DNA of 64,000 nucleotides, taken from contig CAWBOJ010000001.1 in the NCBI GenBank assembly GCA_963790405.1, forward strand, positions 10,768 to 74,767, in the 5' to 3' direction. Below the pieces are notes generated by a model. That model had not been told where the DNA came from. It did not search any database and saw nothing but the letters and a program-made list of their open reading frames with translations. Positions 56,339-64,000 of the stretch are shown one piece after another; the first letter of the stretch is position 1, and each line of letters opens with the position of its first letter. The stretch comes from JBGSMX01 sp963790405 (GTDB lineage: Bacteria; Actinomycetota; Coriobacteriia; Anaerosomatales; JAGXFU01). A program made the position numbers and the translations under genes.

Positions 56339-57228
56339 CGCGCCCATGAAGCTCAAAGTCGCCGTTCTCGGCAGCGGGAACATCGGCTCGGACCTGCTGA
56401 GCAAGATCATGCGGTCCGAGCTGCTCGAGTGCACGCTGTTCATCGGGCGCAGCCTGTCGTCGCGCGGTGTCGCTCGAGCGGCCGCGATGGGCGTGCCGGT
56501 CTCGGACAAGAGCATCGACGCCATCGCCGAGAACCCCGACGTCTGCGACCTGGTCTTCGACGCGACATCGGCGCTGAGCCACGTCAGGCACGCGGCGATC
56601 CTCGAGGATCTCGGCAAGCTCGTCATCGACCTGACGCCGTCCAACATCGGCCAGATGTGCGTGCCGGCGGTCAACCTCGACGACGGGTCTGACGCACCCC
56701 AACGTCAACATGGTGACGTGCGGCGGTCAGGCGACGGTGCCGATCGCGCACGTTATCGGCCAGGTCCACGGCGAGGTGCCCTACATCGAGGTCGTGTCGC
56801 AGATCGCGTCGCGCAGCGCCGGTCCGGCGACGCGCATCAACCTCGACGAGTACATCGAGAACACCGAGCGCGCGGTACGCGCGTTCTCGGGATGCGAGCA
56901 CTCGAAGGCGATCCTGAACCTGAATCCCGCGCTGCCGCCGGTCGACATGCAGTCGACCATCTTCGCCAGGGTCGACGAGCCCGAATCTCGAGGCGCTCGC
57001 TCCGGCGATCGACGAGATGGTCGAGAGGATCCGCGCAGTACGTGCCGGGCTACACGCTCATCATGCCGCCCACGATCGAGAACGGCCGCATCGTGGTCAT
57101 GGTGCGCGTGCTGGGACTGGGCGACTACCTGCCGAGCTACGCCGGCAACCTCGATATCATCAACTGTGCGGCGATCGCGGTCGCCGAGGGACACGCCAAG
57201 CTCGCCACGTGCGCGAGGAGGGGAGTGA
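56331..57228 (+). CDS. Acetaldehyde dehydrogenase (acylating), DmpF/MhpF type, frameshifted
   Basis: About 299 codons. The NAD loop is VAVLGSGNIGSDLL (about 9-22), the catalytic Cys is in NMVTCGGQATVPIAHV (about 125), and VVSQIASRSAGPATRINLDEYI and LIMPPTIENGRIVVMVRV follow. Frame breaks near 56693, 56985, 57040 and 57200 are inferred. In degradative pathways it turns acetaldehyde from the aldolase into acetyl-CoA. The next gene is that aldolase, and the two form a channeling complex in known systems. Its presence in a CDP-sugar operon is unusual. GTG 56331 (AGGAG upstream) overlaps the ThDP gene by eight bases. Confidence 0.88.
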
Positions 57229-57230
57229 CC

Positions 57231-58245
57231 GTGAGCCGACTACTGGTCACCGACATCACGCTGCGAGACGGCAACCACGCCGTCGCGCACCAGCTCACCA
57301 AGCATCAGCTCTCGGTCTACGCGGCTGCTGCGGACGCGGCAGGCGTCGCGATCGTCGAGGTGGGGCACGGCAACGGCATCGGCGCGTCGTCGCTGCAGGT
57401 TGGCGAGGCGCTGATGACCGACGCCGAGATGCTCGCGACGGTGCGCGGCGCGCTCACCAACGCGCGGATGAGCATCCACGTCATTCCGGGCTTCGCGACC
57501 ATCAACAAGGATCTGCGGCCGGCCATCGAGGCAGGGGTCGACGTGATTCGCGTCGCGTCGCACTGCACTGAGGCCGACATCACCGAGCGGCACATTACCT
57601 TCGCCCGCGAGATGGGCAAGGAGGTCTACGGCGTGTTGATGATGAGCCACATGGCGCCAAAGGAAGTTCTGCTCGAGGAGGCTCGCAAGATGGAGCAGTA
57701 CGGCGCCGAGGGAGTCGTCCTCATGGACTCGGCCGGTGCATATCTGCCCGTCGACGTGCGCGACAAGATCGGCCACCTTGCAGCGGGGCTCTCGATTCCG
57801 GTCGGCTTCCACGCGCACAACAACCTCGGTCTGGCCGTCGGCAACACGCTGGTCGCCGCCGAGTCGGGCGCCTACATCGTCGACGGCGCGGCGCGCGGCT
57901 TCGGCGCTGGCGCGGGCAACGCGCAGCTCGAGGCGATGGTCGCTGTGCTCGAGAAGATGGGCTATGACACCGGTATCGACCTCTACGGCATGCTCGACGC
58001 CGCCGACGTCTGCGAGCGCGAGCTCGTCGAGAGTCATGCCGTGCGCCAAGTCGACGAGCATCGTCAGCGGCCTGTCCGGTGTCTTCTCGGGTTTCTCGAA
58101 GCCGGTCGACCGTGTCTCCAAGGAGTACGGCGTCGACCCGCGCGACGTGTTCTTCGAGCTGGGCCGCCGCGGCATCGTCGCGGGCCAGGAAGATATCATC
58201 ATCGAGGTCGCTCGCGAGCTCGCCGAGAAGGGAGTCCGGCGATGA
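57231..58245 (+). CDS. 4-hydroxy-2-oxovalerate aldolase, DmpG/MhpE type, frameshifted
   Basis: About 338 codons. It begins LLVTDITLRDGNHAVAHQ (catalytic Arg-Asp), then VEVGHGNGIGASSLQ, LMDSAGAYLP, the metal-binding GFHAHNNLGLAVGNTLVAAESGA, GFGAGAGNAQLEAMV and, after one break near 58045, FSGFSKPVDRVSKEYGVDPRDVFFELG. All are hallmarks of DmpG. The enzyme joins or splits pyruvate and acetaldehyde reversibly. GTG 57231 has AGGAGG nine bases upstream; an in-frame GTG at 57225 overlaps the previous stop. Its stop is overlapped by the next ATG. Confidence 0.92.
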
Positions 58246-59305
58246 ATGATCAGCATCGTCGCCGCTCATGCGGTCCGACTGCGCATCGGCGGCGACCGAC
58301 GTCGCCAAGCTTGCGAAGCTGCGCGGCCAGCGGATGCTTGTCACCGGCGGCACCGGCTTCATGGGCTCTTGGATCGCCGAGATGGTCGCCTGCCTCAACG
58401 ACGCCCAGGACTTCGGCATCGAGCTGTCTCTGCTCTCGCCCTCGGCGAGTGGCTTCGCTGAGCGTGCACCACACCTGGCTGCGCGTCCGGATATCACACT
58501 CATCGAGCAGGATGTACGCGACATTCACGCGCTGCCCGAAGGGGTCACGTATCGTGATCCACGCGGCGGGTACGCCCGACAATCGCGTGCACGTTGCCGA
58601 CCCGCTGCGCACGATGAGCATCATCGCGACATGGGACCTCGGCGGTGCTGCAGTGCCGCTGCGGCCAGCGTCGAGCTGCGCAAGGTGCTGAACGTCAGTT
58701 CCGGCCTCATCTACGGCGCCCAGCCGCTGGACATGGTCGGGCATGCCCGAGTCGCACGCCGGCGGTCCCGAGCCGGACTCGATCAGCGCGATCTACGCCG
58801 AGGCCAAGCGCTACGCCGAGGCCGAGGCCGCCGCGTGGCGCAGCGAGACAAGTTGCCCGTGGTCACGGCGCGGCCGTTCGCGTTCATCGGCCCCTACCAG
58901 GGGCTCGACAAGCCGTGGGCGGTCAACAACTTCCTGCGCGACGCGCTGCTCGGCGTGCCGATCCGCATCCTGGGCGACGCCGATACGGTGCGCAGCTACA
59001 TGTATCCGAGCGATATGGCGTTCTGGCTGCTCGCCATCCTCGCTGAAGGCGTAGCCCGGCACCGCGTACAACGTCGGCAGTCCGGAATGCCATCACCCTC
59101 GGCGCACTCGCCGAGCGGATCGCCGCGAGCTTCGACAGCCCGCCGGCGGTTGTGTGCCGTCCGCTCGGCGAGCCGCGCATCACCCGGTTCGTCCCGGATG
59201 TCTCGCGTGCGCAGTCCACGCTGGGCTTGCGGGTGACCGTTCGATCTTGACCGTGCAATCGAGCGGACTCTGGAGTGGCATCGCGCTGCTGGAGCAGGCC
59301 GGTGA
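58242..59305 (+). CDS. NAD-dependent epimerase/dehydratase, frameshifted
   Basis: About 354 codons of extended SDR. GQRMLVTGGTGFMGSWIAEMV is the NAD loop; VIHAAGTPDNR, NVSSGLIYG, IYAEAKRYAEAE (YxxxK-like) and VVTARPFAFIGPYQGLD follow in alternating frames, then RSYMYPSDMAFWLLAIL and the C-terminal YNVGSPE. Breaks lie near 58280, 58560, 58640, 58745, 58850, 59055, 59085 and 59245. The protein is a sugar-nucleotide epimerase, dehydratase or reductase; the exact reaction cannot be read from the sequence. In the operon it probably acts after the ThDP enzyme, perhaps as the reductase of the branch ketone. Confidence 0.75.
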
Positions 59306-60357
59306 GCTCACGCCACGCCGTGGTCGAGCAAGACCTGAGACGCATCGTCTCGGCTGACCTTGACTGGGGGTTCTTCCGGGGCAAGACAATTCTGATTACG
59401 GGAGCAGGGGGCTTTCTCCCTGCCTATATGGTGGAAACGCTGTTGTTCTCAACGAGAGCGACCCTGCTCTCGACCTGCGTGTCATTGGTCTGGTGCGGGA
59501 TGAGCAGCGTGCCCGAACCCGGTTCGCACACTATGAGGGGCGCGATCGATCTCACCTTCCTGGTACAGGATGTGTGCCAGCCGCTCGGCATCGACGAGCA
59601 CGTCGATATCATCGTCCACGCCGCGAGTAACGCCAGCCCCAAGACCTACGGTTCTCAGCCTGTGGAAACACTGCTGCCTAACGTCATCGGTACACGTAAT
59701 CTCCTGGAGTTCTGTAGGCGGACGAAAGTCGAGCGATTCCTGTACTTCAGCAGCGGTGAGGTCTACGGCACGGTTGACCCCGCCCAGGTTCCAACAGCCG
59801 AGGGTGCGTATGGCGTGGTTGACCCCGCGACTCTCCGATCGTGCTACGCAGAGAGCAAGAGAATGGGGGAGACCATGTGTGTTGCCTGGTCCCACGAATA
59901 CGGGGTGAACTCGCGGATTGTGCGTCCGTTTCATACGTACGGGCCGGGTATGCGTCTGGACGATGGCCGCGTCTTCTCAGATTTCGTAGCGGACGTTGTT
60001 GCCGGACGCGACATCGTAATGCGCAGTGAGGGAACCGCTCGACGCGCCTTCTGCTACATCGCTGATGCGACAGAGGGGTTCTTCACTGTTCTCCTCAAAG
60101 GAGAAGATGCCGTACCGTATAATGTCGGCAACGAAGATGCCGAGCTGAGCATCAGGGAGCTAGCCGATACCCTCGCGAGAACCTTCTGCGAAAAGGGTCT
60201 GCGTGTGATTCGGGAAGCCCGAGATGAGGGCGGCGGCTACCTGGCGAGCTCGATTCCCAGGAACGCGCCGGACACGTCTCGTCTGCGGGTGTTGGGCTGG
60301 GAGCCCTACACGTCGGTAGTGGATGGATTCTCAAAGACAGTCAGGAGCTTCGTGTGA
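59302..60357 (+). CDS. NAD-dependent epimerase/dehydratase (UDP-glucuronate decarboxylase-like)
   Basis: About 351 residues. The loop is ILITGAGGFLPAYMVETLL; HAASNASPKTYG, the catalytic FSSGEVYG and YAESKRMGE (YxxxK) and IVRPFHTYGPGMRLDDGRVFSDFV follow, with YIADATEGFF and YNVGNEDAELSI later. Between 59449 and 59555 a pair of compensating one-base errors hides about 35 residues (NESDPALDLRVIGLVRDE in another frame). This resembles UDP-glucuronate decarboxylase or dTDP-glucose dehydratase relatives in polysaccharide clusters. The substrate is unknown; a second reductase or epimerase of the CDP-sugar route is likely. The GTG overlaps the previous stop. Confidence 0.78.
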   Translation: MSSRHAVVEQDLRRIVSADLDWGFFRGKTILITGAGGFLPAYMVETLLFSTRATLLSTCVSLVWCGMSSVPEPGSHTMRGAIDLTFLVQDVCQPLGIDEHVDIIVHAASNASPKTYGSQPVETLLPNVIGTRNLLEFCRRTKVERFLYFSSGEVYGTVDPAQVPTAEGAYGVVDPATLRSCYAESKRMGETMCVAWSHEYGVNSRIVRPFHTYGPGMRLDDGRVFSDFVADVVAGRDIVMRSEGTARRAFCYIADATEGFFTVLLKGEDAVPYNVGNEDAELSIRELADTLARTFCEKGLRVIREARDEGGGYLASSIPRNAPDTSRLRVLGWEPYTSVVDGFSKTVRSFV

Positions 60358-61292
60358 CGCTTGAGGACACTCGTCGCCAGTTCCACTCGGGACGGCTGAC
60401 CAAGCATGACTACATCCATCGCATGCACGAGCTGCACGCGAGGTATTTCGCGTATCCTGATTTCATCCGTGACTCCGATGCGGCCTCGATAGCGATATCA
60501 CCCGAAGGCGTCATCCTGCAGACCAAGTCCGCGGGCGTTCGGCTGCAGCTGGATCTGGTGGACGAGCGACTGATTCCGCTCGAGATTATGAACTTCGGTG
60601 CCTACGAGACAGATGAGACCGCGATGTTCCTGCGCCTCGCCGAGGGCATCGACGTCGTCTTCGATATCGGGGCGAACATCGGCTGGTACTCGCTTAACAC
60701 AGCCAAGCGACACGGTCCGGCAATCGACATCCACTCGTTCGAACCAATCCCGGCGACGTACGCCCAGCTTGTCAGGAACGTCGAGCTCAACGACGCGACA
60801 TCCGTCCACCCGCACAACTTCGGGTTCTCCGACGCGAACTCTGAGAAGACGTTCTACTACTATCCTCAGGGCTCCGGCAATGCATCGACAATGAACCTCT
60901 CTGGGCACGAGGACGTCAGTGAAGTTGTGTGCCACGTACGTACACTCGATGAGTACACTTCTGAGACGGGATTATGCCTGGTCTGATCAAGTGCGACGTG
61001 GAGGGAGCTGAACTGCTCGTCTTCAAAGGTGGATCCGAGACGATTGCCGAGGGCACTACCGATCGTGTTCACAGAGATGTTGCGCAAGTGGTCGCAGCAG
61101 TTCGGCTACAGCCCTAACGACATCATCGATTGGTTCGCGGCCCTTGGATACGCGTGTTTCTCCGTCCAGGGCTCAAGGCTTGCGCCCTTCGGACGCATGA
61201 ACGATCAGACAACTGAGACGAACTTCTTCTTTCTGCATAAGGAGAAGCACGCTGCTTGGATTGCAGAGCTTGTTGGGGCCGCTGCGGGCTGA
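60354..61292 (+). CDS. FkbM-family methyltransferase, frameshifted
   Basis: About 312 codons. The SAM motif is VVFDIGANIGWYSL (about 100-113), followed by IHSFEPIPATYAQLVRNVELN and, after a break near 60975, LIKCDVEGAELLVFKG and then IVFTEML after a further break near 61058. These are characteristic of FkbM O-methyltransferases, which often methylate sugar hydroxyls. The N-terminal 90 residues are specific to this protein. The GTG overlaps the epimerase stop (GTGA), so it belongs to the same operon and may methylate the product of the upstream pathway. Confidence 0.85.
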
Positions 61293-61357
61293 TGCGTGGT
61301 AGTGCGTCTGCTGATGTCACCGAGTCGACTATCCAGCGATTTGGCAAGAGGTGAACG

Positions 61358-62297
61358 GTGTCAAGCGAGAAGCGCAGACTCATTTCCGTCGTGACGCCCG
61401 CCTACGACGAGGAAGAGAACATCCCGGAGCTTGCGAATCGACTGAGACGGGTTTTCGACGACAACCCTGTGTATGACTTTGAAGTCATCATCGTTGAGAA
61501 CGGATCGGCCGACGGCACGTGGAGCGGATCTTAGATGAGGCGGCTGCGGATTCGCGATTCAAGGCGCTCCGTCTGTCCGGAACTTCGGTGCTGATGGCGG
61601 TATCGCGGCTGGTCTCAGCGTGTCTGCGGGTGATGCAGTGGTCACCATGTGCGCCGATTTGCAGGACCCCCGGAGGTGATCACTGCGTTCCTTGCTCGAT
61701 GGGAAGAAGGCTACGACATCGTCTACGGAGTCGCACACGACGCGAGGGCGTCGGCCTTCTTCGGCGCTTCAACTCTCGGGCGTCTGACGGCTGATGAACC
61801 GGATGACGGATGGGTCATTCCCGAGCAACACGGGGGAGTTCCGGCTCGCAGATCGGCACGTGATAGACACGTTCAACTCGATGCGCGAACGCAATCGCTT
61901 TACGCGCGGCATGTTCCACTGGACCGGTTTCCGGACTGTTGGAATCGAGCACGAACGCGCGCCGCGCTATGCGGGGGAATCGAAAGCTAGCACCCGGGCG
62001 GTGCTCGCGATGGCGATCAGGGGCATTCTGGCTCACTCAACCCGGCCCCTGCGCTTCATCTCGTACATGGGCGTGGCGGTCTCCTTGCTTGCTTTCGTTT
62101 TGCTCGTCTGGACCGTTTTTCGCGTCTTCGTGCATGGCGTGCCGTTCGACGGATTCGGCACGCTCTTGTCCGTAATACTCCTGATGTTCGGCTTCCTCTT
62201 CACAATGCTCGGCGTGGTGGCCGAGTACATCGGCCTTATCTACGAAGAGGTTAAGCAGCGTCCGAACTTCGTTGTCAAAGACGAGATCGGGCTCTAG
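61358..62297 (+). CDS. Family 2 glycosyltransferase (GtrB/DPM1-like), frameshifted
   Basis: About 313 codons. The GT-A fold start is ISVVTPAYDEEENIPELA, then FEVIIVENGSADGT, and in other frames RNFGADGG-like text, MCADLQDPPEVI (the acidic metal-binding region) and RWEEGYDIVYG. The last 120 residues carry two membrane segments (LRFISYMGVAVSLLAFVLLVWTVF and LLSVILLMFGFLFTMLGVVAEYIGLIYEE), as in GtrB. Breaks lie near 61515, 61590, 61668 and 61790. It likely loads a sugar onto undecaprenyl phosphate. GtrA follows four bases later, the normal partner. Confidence 0.88.
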
Positions 62298-62301
62298 GCC
62301 A

Positions 62302-62770
62302 GTGGTTGAGCGTCTGCGCACCGTCTACGACCGTCACGGCGAGAAGCTGCGGTTCCTGGTGGTCGGCGGCTGGAACACGCTGTTTGGTGTTGCCGTGCTC
62401 TGGGTGCTCGACCAGCTGATTCCGTACGACCAGAACAGCCTTGTGCAAAAAGAGATTGTTCTGGTCGTCGGCTGGGTAGTCTTGGTGACGCAGAACTTCT
62501 TCACCTTCAAGCTCCTGGTGTTCCGCACCAGGGGCAACTGGCTGCGCGAGTACGGGAAGATGTACGTGACCTATTCGGCGGCGTTTGTGGTTCAGTCAGT
62601 CATGACACTCGCGCTATTTCGCAGGTCTTCTCGGCCTGTCGGTGTTCTGGGCGAACCTGCCCACGCTAGTCGTTGTGACGGTCATTAGCTACTTCGGGCA
62701 CAAGTACTTCACGTTTCGACAGCCCGAGAGCATTTTCGAGGTGGATAAGCAGGCTACGTCGGGTGAGTAG
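62302..62770 (+). CDS. GtrA-like membrane protein, frameshifted
   Basis: About 156 codons. Four membrane segments are visible: LRFLVVGGWNTLFGVAVLWVL, IVLVVGWVVLVTQNFFTFKLLVF, then TYSAAFVVQSVMTLALF and, after a break near 62620, a last one with LPTLVVVTVISYFGHKYFTF. GWNTLFG and the NF-FTFK segments are GtrA signatures. GtrA-type proteins are thought to flip undecaprenyl-phospho-sugars made by the GtrB enzyme encoded upstream. The GTG follows four bases after the GT2 stop. Confidence 0.83.
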
Positions 62771-62815
62771 ACCAGACAGCGGTCCACCCAGAGGTGATGT
62801 GGTGGTGGCGACTCT

Positions 62816-64000
62816 ATGGTGATTCCAAGCACGACACGAGTTCTGAGTAGGTGGCTGCGCACAGTTGGCCTGCTCTACCTGAGCGTGTTCATGGTCTCCG
62901 TTGCGCTGCTATTCCCAACATTCAATCTGGGCGAGGCAGACCTCCATGTGCCGTTCTCCTACAGCGGAGACGCTGTTTTCGCCGGGGCGCTCGTTAAGGG
63001 TGCACAGACTACGGGTCGTATCTTGAGAATCCGGACCTCGGGGCACCAGGTGAGATGAGCATGCTTGACTACCCGAGCGCCGATGCCGGGAACCATCTCA
63101 TCTTGAGGGTCCTGGGGTGGTTCTACGGGGACTGGGCGCTGGTCATGAATATGTTCTATTTGCTTGGCTTCCCTCTGGCGGCGATCAGTGCTCTCTATGC
63201 CATACGGCGGCTGGGTATTACTGATGCGCTATCGGCGTCGCTAGCCATTCTCTTTGCCTTCACTCCGTAATCATGTACTGCGCGGGGAGGGGCATCTGTT
63301 CCTGGCATCCATCTTCGTGGTTCCTCTGGCCTGCGTGCTTGCCATCGAGCTCTCCTCGGACAAGCCGCCCCTCTTCACGCGGAGCCCGGAGGGCAAGCTC
63401 GAGCTCTCGCTGTTCAGTCGCCCTTCGGTCGTTGTGTTCGTGTGCTGCCTGGTGATTAACTCGGGTGTCTACTACGCGTACTTCGCGCTCTTCTTCGTCG
63501 CGGTGGCTGCTTTCGCGGGCTGGTGGAGGACGGGAGCACGGGCTCACTTCACGTCAGCAGCGCTCCTGGTTGGCAGCATCATGGTGTCTGCGCTGATGAG
63601 CGTTGCACCGTTTGCACTGCATCGGCTCAGCGCCGGAGCGAACTCTGCGGGTCTAGGGCGTGGGCGGATAGGCGTTGAACTCTACGCATTGCGCATCACC
63701 CAGATGCTCATGCCGGTGCCGGGACACCGGATCCCTTTGTTCGCGCAGTTGACCGATAAGTACTCTGCATCGATGCGGCTGGTATTCGGAGCGGGGGCCA
63801 TCAACGAGAATCAAATGGGTGTGCTGGGCGTAGTCGGCGCCACGGGACTACTCATTTTGCTGGCGACAGCGTTGCTTGGCTGGCGCAAGTCACCGCGACG
63901 GGGTACCACCGATCGACCGCTACACGCTGCGGCCACGCTTTGCCTCGCGGGTGTTCTCCTGGCCACGGCGAGCGGGCTTGGTCTTTTGTCGGTCTGGCTT
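62816..64000 (+). CDS. Polytopic membrane protein (GT-C-like), frameshifted and cut by the window end
   Basis: At least 395 codons, continuing past the window. An N-terminal membrane segment (VGLLYLSVFMVSVALLFPTF) is followed by a loop and, after a break near 63020, SADAGNHLILRVLGWFYG and several further membrane segments. After a break near 63270 the product continues with HVLRGEGHLFLASIF to the end at 64000. The overall topology (many helices, a large first extracytoplasmic loop) resembles GT-C glycosyltransferases or uncharacterised YfhO-like membrane proteins. It follows GtrA after 45 bases and probably takes part in transfer of the lipid-linked sugar. Confidence 0.6.

Overview
The window is about 64 kb of high-GC bacterial chromosome with very dense coding, many GTG starts, and start codons that often overlap the previous stop as ATGA or GTGA. 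The gene content suggests an anaerobic actinobacterium, perhaps related to Coriobacteriia/Anaerosomatales. The pointers are a giant surface protein anchored by cell-wall-binding-2 repeats, siroheme-type heme genes, and a Ccm system with a CxxxY CcmE. This placement is an inference; no rRNA is present to confirm it.

Layout. 0-11.5 kb holds an RDD membrane protein, bioY under a BirA-type operator, an SbcD/SbcC-like (YhaO/YhaN) pair, a CreBCD-like response regulator/kinase/membrane protein operon on the minus strand, coaX, and a coupled HTH gene plus quinate-dehydrogenase-like gene. 11.6-27.5 kb is a heme and cytochrome c block: ccmEFABCD, a HemX/CcsA-like protein, a Met8-like dehydrogenase, an SDR, then hemA-hemC-hemD, tRNA-Ala(CGC), a small membrane protein, hemB, a DUF4143 ATPase and an AhbC/AhbD-type radical SAM protein. 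hemL and a tandem winged-helix protein resembling the AhbA/B N-terminus lie at 39.5-41.3 kb. 27.6-39.4 kb carries a PAS sensor kinase, a pseudo-receiver and one surface protein of about 2,800 residues. 41.3-47.8 kb is rich in toxin-antitoxin-type genes (VapBC, HTH-MntA/HepT, AbiEi/AbiEii) and a second DUF4143 ATPase, with wecB and a methyltransferase among them. 47.9-64 kb is a nucleotide-sugar and polysaccharide cluster: galU, manC, fcl-like, rfbFGH, a ThDP carboligase, an acetaldehyde dehydrogenase/4-hydroxy-2-oxovalerate aldolase pair, two epimerases, FkbM, GT2, GtrA and a truncated polytopic membrane protein.

How the parts connect. Glutamyl-tRNA-derived tetrapyrrole synthesis (HemA, L, B, C, D) plus the Met8 and radical SAM genes points to heme made through siroheme, and the Ccm proteins would use that heme for c-type cytochromes. 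The ccm and hem transcripts both appear to start with the same ten bases, and 15 nt at the 5' end of the ccm leader are perfectly complementary to the hem leader. In the sugar cluster, RfbFGH should make CDP-3,6-dideoxy-4-hexulose. The ThDP enzyme and the DmpF/DmpG pair look suited to building and attaching a carbon branch, which I regard as the most interesting metabolic prediction here.

Caveats. Many housekeeping genes (ccmF, ccmA, hemA, hemC, hemD, hemB, hemL, wecB, almost everything from 50.6 to 59.6 kb) are interrupted by single-base frameshifts whose conserved protein continues in another frame. I treat these as sequence errors and annotate the whole gene span. No stretch of more than about 300 bases lacks a gene. 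No transposase, integrase, rRNA or CRISPR array was seen.
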